The notes under the pieces: model-generated
The model's database searches: none
The model's input: only the letters and a program-made list of their open reading frames with translations
Told to the model about the DNA's origin: nothing
Assembly (NCBI GenBank): GCA_013204385.1
Contig: JABMNY010000014.1
Location: 1 to 51,371, forward strand
Direction of reading: 5' to 3'
DNA: 51,371 bases
Origin: Candidatus Uhrbacteria bacterium
GTDB lineage: Bacteria; Patescibacteriota; Patescibacteriia; UBA9934; GWF2-40-263
Made by a program: the position numbers and the translations under genes
In this document: piece by piece, positions 41,837 to 49,958 of the stretch
Layout: every line of letters starts with the position of its first letter
Position numbering within the stretch: the first letter of the stretch is position 1

Positions 41837-43057
41837 ATGAACAATCCATTTCAAAATGCCCTTGAACAGCTCAAGCGTGCAACGTTCCTCGTTTCGTTCT
41901 CCTCAGATTTTCTGGAACAGATAAAGCATCCAAATCGTCAGATGAACGTTTCCATTCCGGTAAAAATGGATGATGGGACTCTCAAGGTGTTTGAGGGGTA
42001 TCGTGTGCAATTCAATAATGCGCGCGGACCGTACAAGGGGGGAATTCGGTTTCATCAAGATACAGACATTGAAGAAGTAAAAGCGCTCGCATTTTGGATG
42101 GCGCTTAAATGTGCCGTCGTAAATATTCCGATGGGAGGTGGAAAGGGAGGGGTTACAGTGAATCCGAAAGAACTTTCTGAGTCAGAACTCGAACACCTTT
42201 CGCGTGGATGGATGCGGAGAATGGTTGATGTGGTAGGGCCTCAGAAAGATGTTCCCGCCCCTGACGTAAACACAACTCCACAGATCATGGCTTGGATGGC
42301 AGATGAATTTGGAAAGATCACAGGGGATGTGAGTGGAGCGGTAATCACAGGGAAACCGCTTGAATCAGGAGGATCAGAAGGTCGTGGAACCGCGACGGCT
42401 CAGGGGGGCTTTTATGTGTTTGAGGCATTGAGAGAGCAACTTCTGCTCCCAGAAGTTTGTTCTGTAGTCATTCAGGGGTTTGGAAACGCGGGGGAGCATG
42501 CCGCACATATTTGGACACGTGCGGGACATAAAGTGATTGCGACGTCAGATTCGCGTGGGGCCATTCGCAATCTAGATGGATTGGATATTAGTGCTCTTTC
42601 TGAGCATAAGAAAGCTACAGGAACGGTCGCGGGGTTTGCGGGGGGCGAGACATTCGAGGCGAGCGAACTGTTGTTTCAAGCGTGTGATCTTCTTATTCCT
42701 GCCGCCCTTGAGAATCAGATTCGAGAAGATAATGCGAGTTATCTTCAAACAAAGGTTGTACTTGAACTTGCAAATGGTCCAACGACTCCTGAGGCGGATG
42801 ATCAGCTTATTGCACGAGGGGTTCGTGTCATTCCAGACATTCTTGCCAATGCTGGTGGTGTGACCGTTTCCACATTTGAATGGGAACAGAATTTAAAAGA
42901 AGAACATTGGAGTGAAGAGGAAGTATTTGTGAAATTGAAAACAATCATGGAGAGGGAGGCACTCGCCATTTTTGAGAAAGCAACTACGCTCTCGACAGAT
43001 CTACGTCGTGCGGCATTTATTATTGCCCTCGAGCGAATTGAGGAAGCGATGAAATAA
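41837..43057 (+). CDS. gdhA: Glutamate dehydrogenase (Glu/Leu/Phe/Val dehydrogenase family)
   Basis: 406 aa, typical length. It interconverts glutamate with 2-oxoglutarate and ammonia. Catalytic region MGGGKGGVTVNPKELSESE with the active Lys, then PAPDVNTTPQIMAWM, and the nucleotide-binding GFGNAGEHAA. The motif set fits GDH better than Leu/Phe dehydrogenase, though the co-substrate (NAD or NADP) cannot be told. Monocistronic, near-leaderless promoter, convergent with the gene at 43082. Confidence 0.92.
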   Translation: MNNPFQNALEQLKRATFLVSFSSDFLEQIKHPNRQMNVSIPVKMDDGTLKVFEGYRVQFNNARGPYKGGIRFHQDTDIEEVKALAFWMALKCAVVNIPMGGGKGGVTVNPKELSESELEHLSRGWMRRMVDVVGPQKDVPAPDVNTTPQIMAWMADEFGKITGDVSGAVITGKPLESGGSEGRGTATAQGGFYVFEALREQLLLPEVCSVVIQGFGNAGEHAAHIWTRAGHKVIATSDSRGAIRNLDGLDISALSEHKKATGTVAGFAGGETFEASELLFQACDLLIPAALENQIREDNASYLQTKVVLELANGPTTPEADDQLIARGVRVIPDILANAGGVTVSTFEWEQNLKEEHWSEEEVFVKLKTIMEREALAIFEKATTLSTDLRRAAFIIALERIEEAMK

Positions 43058-43082
43058 AAAACACTCCCGTATGGAGTGTGGT
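43055..43082. terminator. Terminator between convergent genes
   Basis: ACACTCC (43061-43067) / GGAGTGT (43073-43079); A6 on the left gives a T tract for the minus-strand gene. Confidence 0.82.
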
Positions 43083-43945
43083 TAGGCTGTGCGAAGTAGT
43101 CGTTGGTTGTCTGCGTGTAAAATCTCTTGCAGATCAAATGCCCAACTGTCGGCGCGAGAAGGGATTGTGAGGACAATATCTTGACCTTGAGGTTTACCGA
43201 CCGTGATGAGGATGGGGAGCCAATGACGTCTTGCGATACGAGTGAATTCGCGGGCTCCGTCATGAATGCTCTGCCACCACTCTTCGTATCCTGGGAGAGA
43301 TTCCGTCATGAATCTGGTTTGTCCGTTTACCTGCGTCTTCACACTGACACAAGCTCCCGTTGAGGATCCTGCCAGTTCCAGAAAGAAATCAATCCTCATC
43401 GAGGTGTCTTCATAGAGTGTGGCAGGGTAGACACGAAGGTCATGAACCTGCGTGAGTTGTTGCATGGCATGCACTTCAGCAGCGGCTCCTGCTAAACGTG
43501 ATTCCCAGGCATTTCGATCAATGCCGAAAGTGTTTGCAAGAGCATGTATTTCATCGAGAGATCTTGATCCTGATTGAAGGAGGATGTGAGCCAGTCTGTC
43601 TTGGATCATCCAGCCAATAACGCTCAGTGGACGGTTATTGGATTTATCCTGTTCAGCTTTTGGTGTCAGGATCTTGAGAAGATGATGAAGGAGCACAATC
43701 TCTACAAGCATTCGGTCGCAGGCTTTGTTGAGTCGGTACTCATACAATTTCTCTTCGAGAAAAAGTTCATAGTGTAGCTTGTGCACTTCTGAAGGTCGTC
43801 TTGGATCCACAGACGGAATGCTGGGAGGATCAAGTCCTGCTCTTGCTACACGTATGGCCACAGAGAAGGCATCGTCGGTGATCCTAATCTGATTTCGGTC
43901 GGAGAATACGAGTGGATGGTGGAGCTGGTGGAATCTATCGATCAA
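43082..43945 (-). CDS. Hypothetical protein, possible PD-(D/E)xK-like fold
   Basis: 287 aa if translation starts at the TTG at 43945, which has GGAGG 4 nt upstream and no ATG nearby. The C-terminal third reads SMRIDFFLEL...GACVSVKTQVNGQ, an Asp followed by a strand ending in Val-Lys, which recalls PD-(D/E)xK nuclease folds, but the central acidic residue of the motif is not clear. No signal peptide. Own promoter TTGACT-17-TAGAGT, leader hairpin, Shine-Dalgarno and terminator: accessory class. Confidence 0.55.
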   Translation of the reverse strand: MIDRFHQLHHPLVFSDRNQIRITDDAFSVAIRVARAGLDPPSIPSVDPRRPSEVHKLHYELFLEEKLYEYRLNKACDRMLVEIVLLHHLLKILTPKAEQDKSNNRPLSVIGWMIQDRLAHILLQSGSRSLDEIHALANTFGIDRNAWESRLAGAAAEVHAMQQLTQVHDLRVYPATLYEDTSMRIDFFLELAGSSTGACVSVKTQVNGQTRFMTESLPGYEEWWQSIHDGAREFTRIARRHWLPILITVGKPQGQDIVLTIPSRADSWAFDLQEILHADNQRLLRTA

Positions 43946-43959
43946 AGGACCTCCAAAGA

Positions 43960-43975
43960 GTGGAAAATAATCCAC
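43960..43975 (-). promoter_or_regulatory. 5' leader hairpin
   Basis: GTGGA (43960-43964) / TCCAC (43971-43975), close to the predicted 5' end of the transcript of the gene at 43082-43945. Confidence 0.45.
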
Positions 43976-43983
43976 GGAACAGA

Positions 43984-44046
43984 ACTCTAAGCAGAATACC
44001 ACAAAAAGTCAATCCTTTGGCGCAAAAATCAGCTTTTTGTTATGCT
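43984..44046. promoter_or_regulatory. Back-to-back promoters of the 43082 gene (-) and leuS (+)
   Basis: Minus: TTGACT (44007-44012), 17-bp spacer, TAGAGT (43984-43989). Plus: TTGGCG (44017-44022), 18-bp spacer, TATGCT (44041-44046), 9 nt to the leuS ATG. The -35 boxes are 4 bp apart. Confidence 0.78.
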
Positions 44047-44055
44047 GAGTGGACT

Positions 44056-46557
44056 ATGGCATATAACCACCAAGCAATTGAACAGAAGTGGCAGAAGCGT
44101 TGGGATAAGGACGGGACGTTTGAAGCAAAAGACGAGGGAGATAAGCCCAAGTTTTATTGTCTTATCGAGTTTCCTTATCCTTCAGGAGAAGGGCTTCATA
44201 TTGGGCATCCGCGTTCCTATACAGCCCTTGATATTGTCGCTCGTAAAAAGCGCCACCAGGGACATAATGTCTTGTACCCAATCGGCTGGGATGCGTTTGG
44301 ACTTCCTACGGAAAATTATGCAATCAAGACTGGTCGAAAGCCAGCAGACATCACAAAAGAGAATACAGACACGTTTCGACGCCAATTGAAGAGTCTTGGA
44401 CTTTCGTTTGATTGGTCACGCGAAGTGAATACAACAGATCCTGCGTACTACAAATGGACGCAGTGGATGTTCCTTGAATTTTTTAAAGCCGGCCTTGCGT
44501 ACAAAACGACACTTGCGATTAACTGGTGTACTTCTTGTAAGATTGGACTCGCAAATGAAGAAGTCGTGAGTGGAGTCTGTGAACGTTGTGGAGGTCGCGT
44601 GGAAAAACGCGACAAGGAACAATGGATGATCGCGATTACGAAGTATGCTGAGCGGTTGCTTCAGGATTTGGATACTGTGGACTATCTCGAAAAGATTAAA
44701 ACACAACAACGGAATTGGATTGGAAAAAGTGAGGGGGCGGAGATCGATTTTGAAGTGGTTGATCCGCAAGGGTCGGTTACTCCAATCATAAAGGTATTTA
44801 CGACTCGCCCGGACACACTTTTCGGAGCAACGTATCTTGTGCTTGCTCCAGAACATGAATTAGTCGAGCAGATCACGACGAATGCACAGATGTCTGAGGT
44901 TCAGATGTATATCAAAACAACCTCGCTGAAGACGGACATGGATCGCGGAAATGACTCCAATGAAAAGACTGGAGTGTTTACTGGAGCGTACGCGATCAAT
45001 CCAGCAACACAGAAACAGATTCCTATCTGGGTTGCAGATTATGTTCTGACAGGCTACGGAACTGGAGCGATTATGGCGGTGCCTGCTCATGATGAACGAG
45101 ATTTTTCGTTTGCAAAGAAATTCGAATTGCCCATCATAAAAGTGATAGAGCCACCAGCGCTTCAAGAGGTGATGCCAGCTGATGTTGGGGTTTCTCATGC
45201 GGCCCAAACAGCAATAAAAATAATTTCTGATTGTTTTACGGGAGAAGGACAGTCAATCCATTCAGGAGAATTTTCAGGACGTTCAACTGCGGAAGCAAAA
45301 AAACAGATTTTGGGATGGCTTGAAGAGAAGGGGTTAGGGAAGAAGACAATCAACTATAAACTTCGCGATTGGGTGTTCTCACGACAACGTTATTGGGGAG
45401 AACCAATTCCGCTTGTCTATTGTGAGGCGTGCGCAAATCTTCCTCTGAAAGAAGGAGAGACCGTGCAGACACACGGATGGATTCCTGTTCGTGAAGAGCA
45501 ATTGCCAGTTGTGCTCCCCGACGTTGATCACTATGAACCAACGGATACAGGAGAATCTCCCTTGGCCAGCATTGAGGACTGGGTGAATACGACGTGTCCG
45601 AACTGTTTTGGACCCGCGCGTAGAGAAACCGATACGATGCCAAACTGGGCAGGATCAAGCTGGTATTTTTTGCGCTATATCGATCCGCACAATGATTCCG
45701 CATTTGCAAGTACGGAAAAACTCAACTATTGGATGCCGGTGGATCTGTATAACGGAGGAATGGAACACACGACGCTTCATCTTTTGTATTCTCGTTTTTG
45801 GAACAAGTTTTTGTTCGATCAGGGGCATGTGCCTTTGAGCGAACCGTACACACGTCGTCATAGTCATGGACTGGTGCTTGCCGACGACGGAACAAAGATG
45901 AGTAAGTCCAAGGGGAATGTCGTGAACCCAGATGAAATTGTGCGAGACTATGGAGCAGATGCTCTGCGCATGTATATTTTGTTTATGGGGCCTTTTGAGG
46001 AACCTGTACCTTGGAGTTTAAATGGACTCATTGGTGTGCGTCGATTCTTGGATAAAGTAGATCGATACGTGCGTTCTTGGAAGGAGGTAGAGGCTGAAGA
46101 TTTTGGAAAGATTGTTGAGCCACGCATCAAGAAAGTGTCTGATGATATTGATGCGTTTAAATTCAATACAGCCGTTTCCGAGTTCATGTCCTTGTTTAAT
46201 GATCTTGGAGACCAGTCAGTGACGCGTGAACAATTGAAAAAGATTTTGGTTGTGCTCGGTCCATTTGCTCCACACCTCATGAATGAGTGTTGGGAATTGA
46301 TTGGAGAGACAAGACTCGTTGAGGAGCAATCTTGGCCAGAGTTTGATGCGTCGTTACTTGTGCAGGATGAAATTGAGATGGGCGTTCAGATCAATGGAAA
46401 AGTGCGTGGAACGATTGTGCTTTCACCAAACGCAGAAGAGCAAGTCGCAAAAGAATTAGCGCTTGCAGACGAGAATGTGCAAAAACATCTTGAAGGAAAG
46501 GAAGTTGTGAAAGTGGTCTATGTCCCAGGACGTATTCTTAATATTGTTGTGAAATAG
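44056..46557 (+). CDS. leuS: Leucyl-tRNA synthetase
   Basis: 833 aa from the ATG at 44056 (MAYNHQAIEQKW), set by the -10 box 9 nt upstream; the longer frame starting at 43912 runs through both promoters. Class I motifs: HIGH at residues 48-51 and KMSKS in DGTKMSKSKGNVVNPDE. The CP1 editing domain is present (TTRPDTLFGATYLVLAPEH). A zinc-ligand-like CTSC...CERC lies near residues 155-180. Followed 2 nt later by a NUDIX gene, probably one operon. Confidence 0.96.
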   Translation: MAYNHQAIEQKWQKRWDKDGTFEAKDEGDKPKFYCLIEFPYPSGEGLHIGHPRSYTALDIVARKKRHQGHNVLYPIGWDAFGLPTENYAIKTGRKPADITKENTDTFRRQLKSLGLSFDWSREVNTTDPAYYKWTQWMFLEFFKAGLAYKTTLAINWCTSCKIGLANEEVVSGVCERCGGRVEKRDKEQWMIAITKYAERLLQDLDTVDYLEKIKTQQRNWIGKSEGAEIDFEVVDPQGSVTPIIKVFTTRPDTLFGATYLVLAPEHELVEQITTNAQMSEVQMYIKTTSLKTDMDRGNDSNEKTGVFTGAYAINPATQKQIPIWVADYVLTGYGTGAIMAVPAHDERDFSFAKKFELPIIKVIEPPALQEVMPADVGVSHAAQTAIKIISDCFTGEGQSIHSGEFSGRSTAEAKKQILGWLEEKGLGKKTINYKLRDWVFSRQRYWGEPIPLVYCEACANLPLKEGETVQTHGWIPVREEQLPVVLPDVDHYEPTDTGESPLASIEDWVNTTCPNCFGPARRETDTMPNWAGSSWYFLRYIDPHNDSAFASTEKLNYWMPVDLYNGGMEHTTLHLLYSRFWNKFLFDQGHVPLSEPYTRRHSHGLVLADDGTKMSKSKGNVVNPDEIVRDYGADALRMYILFMGPFEEPVPWSLNGLIGVRRFLDKVDRYVRSWKEVEAEDFGKIVEPRIKKVSDDIDAFKFNTAVSEFMSLFNDLGDQSVTREQLKKILVVLGPFAPHLMNECWELIGETRLVEEQSWPEFDASLLVQDEIEMGVQINGKVRGTIVLSPNAEEQVAKELALADENVQKHLEGKEVVKVVYVPGRILNIVVK

Positions 46558-46559
46558 AT

Positions 46560-47132
46560 ATGGGGAAACTACCATCACATGCAAAGAAGGTGTTTGAGGG
46601 AGTGATTTTTGATGTGTATCAATGGGAGCAGAAGATGTATGACGGGTCGACGGCGGTGTTTGAACGTCTTGATCGGGCAGACACCGTTGAGATCATTGCT
46701 GTGACGCTAGAAGGGAAGATTCTTATTCAACGACAACAACAACCGGACAGTGAAGAATGGTTTTTGGATACGATTGCTGGACGTGTTGAGGCGGATGAAG
46801 AACCTTTTGACGGAGCCAAGCGTGAGATGTTAGAAGAGACGGGGTATGCCTCCGAAGCGTGGTTTCCACTTGAGGTGTTTCGTCCAAATGGAAAAATAGA
46901 TTGGAACATTCATCTCTTTGTAGCTCGTGACAGTCAGAAGGTCTCGGAACAAAATCTTGATCCAGGTGAACGGATTGAAGTGAGGGAAGTGACATTCGAT
47001 GAGTTTATTGAGCTTGTCGATACACATAAAATGAAACGTGTGAGTTATCCTCTCCGAGAGAGGTGTATTCGTGCCAAGTACGACTCAGCAAAGAAAGAGG
47101 AATTTAGAGCGGAAATTTTCGGGGGGTTGTAA
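46560..47132 (+). CDS. NUDIX hydrolase, ADP-ribose pyrophosphatase-like
   Basis: 190 aa. NUDIX box GRVEADEEPFDG then AKREMLEETGY at residues 74-96 is complete. Order of strands and length fit ADP-sugar pyrophosphatases (NudF-like), which split ADP-ribose into AMP and ribose phosphate. Start codon 2 nt after the leuS stop; no Shine-Dalgarno. The ugd promoter begins right at its stop codon. Confidence 0.88.
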   Translation: MGKLPSHAKKVFEGVIFDVYQWEQKMYDGSTAVFERLDRADTVEIIAVTLEGKILIQRQQQPDSEEWFLDTIAGRVEADEEPFDGAKREMLEETGYASEAWFPLEVFRPNGKIDWNIHLFVARDSQKVSEQNLDPGERIEVREVTFDEFIELVDTHKMKRVSYPLRERCIRAKYDSAKKEEFRAEIFGGL

Positions 47133-47155
47133 ACCCTCGATTTTTTTACTATGCT
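47127..47155 (+). promoter_or_regulatory. ugd promoter, near-leaderless
   Basis: TTGTAA (47127-47132), 17-bp spacer, TATGCT (47150-47155), 9 nt to the ATG at 47165. The -35 overlaps the stop of the NUDIX gene. Confidence 0.78.
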
Positions 47156-47164
47156 TGCCCTACT

Positions 47165-48490
47165 ATGAATCTTGTCATGATTGGAACCGGCTATGTCGGA
47201 CTTACAACAGGAGTCGGTTTTGCAACTTTAGGGCATAAAGTGGCTTGTGTTGATATTGATGCGGGGAAAATCGCACGCCTTGATATGGGTGAGGTGCCAT
47301 TTTATGAGCCTGGCGTACAAGAGGCTCTGAAAGAGGTTCAGGCACAGGGAAATATTTTATTTACAACGGATCTGAAGAGTGTGATCGGTGGAGCAGAGGT
47401 GATCATGCTTGCTGTGGGAACACCTCCGAAAAGTACAGGAGAAGCGGATCTCACCGTGTTGTTTGCGGTCGCAGATCAAGTTGGAAAACTTCTTGAGCAT
47501 GAAGTGGTTCTTGTGGTGAAGAGCACTGTTCCGGTAGGGACAAATCGTGCGGTCCTTGCACGTGTACGAGAGGCCATGACACAGGCAGGTCGTGAAGAGC
47601 TTACAAGTCTCGTGCAGATTGTTTCCGTTCCTGAATTTTTGCGCGAGGGAACTGCGCTTGCAGATTTCTTACACTCAGACAGAATTGTGATCGGTGCAGA
47701 CGATGGAATTGCCGCTCAGACGATTGACCTCCTGCATGAAGGGATTCACGCACCGCGTGTGGTTACCTCTATTGAGTCGGCAGAGCTCATTAAGTATGCG
47801 GCAAATGCATTCCTCGCCACGAAGATTTCATTCATCAATGAGATGGCAAACTTAGCGGACCGTGTGGGAGCCGATGTGCGAGATATCGCTCAAGGGATCG
47901 GGCTTGATCCTCGCATCGGACCTCATTTTTTGAAAGCAGGAATTGGGTACGGTGGATCTTGTTTTCCAAAGGATGTGTCCGCGCTCGAGCAATTGTCTGG
48001 AGAGCATGGATATTCATTCCGGCTATTGCCAGCGGTCATCGAAGTGAATAATCGCCAACGTGATTTATTTTATAAGCATCTTGTCCGAGAACTTGGGGGA
48101 GTAAAAGGAAGACGAATCGCTATTTGGGGGCTGGCATTTAAGCCCGATACAGATGATGTACGTGAGTCTGCTGCCATTGATATTACTCAGCGCTTGTGTG
48201 CACAAGGTGCGGATATTGTGGCGTATGACCCAAAAGCGACAGAGAATGCGAAGTTGTTATTAGCAGATACGGTCCAGTTTGCTCCAACGGCTATTGATGC
48301 GTGTGCAGGAGCAGAGGCACTTATTGTTTTGACAGAATGGCCTGAGTTTCGAGAAGTTTCTTTTTCTGCACTGAAAGATCGAATGATTGAACCTCGTATT
48401 TTTGATGGACGAAATCATCTTGCAGACCTTCATCTTTCTGAATATGGATTCTGGTACCGTGGAGTCGGTCTTGGTTCCTATGAGGATTAA
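47165..48490 (+). CDS. ugd: UDP-glucose 6-dehydrogenase
   Basis: 441 aa. NAD-binding GTGYVGLTTGVGFATLGHKV at the N-terminus, KSTVPVGTN, and the catalytic Cys in GYGGSCFPKDVSAL. It oxidises UDP-glucose to UDP-glucuronate for surface polysaccharides. UDP-N-acetyl-mannosamine dehydrogenase is the close alternative. It overlaps the comEC start by 11 nt, so the competence genes may be read from the same promoter. Confidence 0.93.
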   Translation: MNLVMIGTGYVGLTTGVGFATLGHKVACVDIDAGKIARLDMGEVPFYEPGVQEALKEVQAQGNILFTTDLKSVIGGAEVIMLAVGTPPKSTGEADLTVLFAVADQVGKLLEHEVVLVVKSTVPVGTNRAVLARVREAMTQAGREELTSLVQIVSVPEFLREGTALADFLHSDRIVIGADDGIAAQTIDLLHEGIHAPRVVTSIESAELIKYAANAFLATKISFINEMANLADRVGADVRDIAQGIGLDPRIGPHFLKAGIGYGGSCFPKDVSALEQLSGEHGYSFRLLPAVIEVNNRQRDLFYKHLVRELGGVKGRRIAIWGLAFKPDTDDVRESAAIDITQRLCAQGADIVAYDPKATENAKLLLADTVQFAPTAIDACAGAEALIVLTEWPEFREVSFSALKDRMIEPRIFDGRNHLADLHLSEYGFWYRGVGLGSYED

Positions 48491-49958
48491 TACGATTTTA
48501 ACGAGTCCTTCAAAAACACTCGCCGTTATCCTGGCGGTGTTTTGTTTTGGTGTGGTTATTGGTCCAATTGTTTCGGTTGGGTGGTGGGAACAACTTCTCT
48601 TTGTGTCTCTTGTGTGTGCAGGAATCGCACTTTTTCTTCCTCACAAATCAGTCCGATTCCTGTTTTTTCTGGTGAGTATTTTTGTGTTTGCGCTCTTTCG
48701 TTTCACGCAAACAAGTATCCCGCATCATGTTCCAACCGTCGCAGATGTTTCTTCATCGGCAATTCGTGTGACGGGAGTCGTCAGTGCCGAGGTAGAACGT
48801 CGAATTGATGGTCAACGAGTGGTTTTGGATCAGGTGTTTTATGCAGATGAGGTCCGCGAAGGAAAAATACTTGCGTGGATTCCGCTTTACCCACAGGTAG
48901 AGTATGGGAATGAACTTGTCTTTAATTGTTCCGTGCAAAAACCTGAAGCATTCAATGGGTTTGCGTATGATCGATATTTGGCCACAAAAGGAATTTTAGC
49001 TGTCTGTTTTCAACCGCAATATATCGATGTCCTTATCCAAAAGGAATGGTCGATTGTGGGTGGATTATTGCACGTGAAGGAGTGGGCGACGAAATCACTT
49101 CAACGGATTCTCCCTGAGCCTCATAGCTCTTTTCTTTCCGGACTCTTGTTTGGAGGATCTTCTGCATTGTCGCCTGAATTAAAACAACAGTTTGTGGCAA
49201 CGGGCACATCTCACATATTGGCAGCGTCTGGATTTAATGTGTCCTTATTTTCTGTTGCGTTTCTCTCGTTTATTCTCTCAACAAGGATTGGTCGTCGACG
49301 AGGACTTATGCTGACAACCATTCTTCTCATCGTCTATGTCCTATTAGCGGGGGCATCGCCCGCAGTGGTGCGAGCAGGAATCATGGGAGGGCTCGTGGTC
49401 TTGGAGCATTGGATTTCAAGAAAAGCCTACATGGTCAATGCGTTTTTACTGACAGGGAGCCTCATGCTTCTTGTAAACCCGCTGTTGTTACAAGATGTCG
49501 GATTTCAACTTTCATTTGTCGCAACCATTGCGGTAATAACCTTCACGAAGCCCATAAGCGAAAGACTTACATTCATTCCTGAAGTCATTGGACTTCGAGA
49601 ATCGTTTGCTGGGTCTCTTGCCGCCATCGGCCTTACTCTTCCCATTGTGCTTTGGCATTTTGGGTCGGTTTCTTTGGTGGCTCCGTTTGTGAACCTCCTT
49701 GTGCTTCCACTTGTTCCGTATGCGATGGTTGCTACAATGATTGCGATTATGGCGGGGGGCTTGGGGGCAACTGTGGGAGCGTACCTTAGTCTCCCGGCAT
49801 GGGGTCTTTCGTATCTCATGCTTCGCTTGATCTCCGTGTTTGGAACGATTCCATTCGCGCTTTCTCAACCAGAACAAAGTCATCTCCTCGCCCTACTTGT
49901 GTTTGGGTTGATGGGAGCGGTCTGGATGTATTATCGCTATGCCCCGAGCAAACGCTAA
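48480..49958 (+). CDS. comEC: ComEC/Rec2-type DNA uptake channel, membrane part
   Basis: 492 aa from the ATG at 48480 (MRINTILTS), which overlaps the ugd stop. The N-terminal region has two or three helices and an OB-like soluble domain (about residues 75-190). The competence domain follows with SGLLFGGSSALSPELKQQF, ATGTSHILAASGFNVSLF and many helices, typical of the ComEC pore. The metallo-beta-lactamase domain that normally ends the protein is a separate gene here, overlapping by 20 nt. With pilB it points to natural DNA uptake. Confidence 0.9.
   Translation: MRINTILTSPSKTLAVILAVFCFGVVIGPIVSVGWWEQLLFVSLVCAGIALFLPHKSVRFLFFLVSIFVFALFRFTQTSIPHHVPTVADVSSSAIRVTGVVSAEVERRIDGQRVVLDQVFYADEVREGKILAWIPLYPQVEYGNELVFNCSVQKPEAFNGFAYDRYLATKGILAVCFQPQYIDVLIQKEWSIVGGLLHVKEWATKSLQRILPEPHSSFLSGLLFGGSSALSPELKQQFVATGTSHILAASGFNVSLFSVAFLSFILSTRIGRRRGLMLTTILLIVYVLLAGASPAVVRAGIMGGLVVLEHWISRKAYMVNAFLLTGSLMLLVNPLLLQDVGFQLSFVATIAVITFTKPISERLTFIPEVIGLRESFAGSLAAIGLTLPIVLWHFGSVSLVAPFVNLLVLPLVPYAMVATMIAIMAGGLGATVGAYLSLPAWGLSYLMLRLISVFGTIPFALSQPEQSHLLALLVFGLMGAVWMYYRYAPSKR

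Noticed and set aside
43912-44055. 48-residue N-terminal extension of leuS
   Set aside because: It would cover both divergent promoters; the -10 box lies 9 nt before the internal ATG, and LeuRS proteins start at that point.
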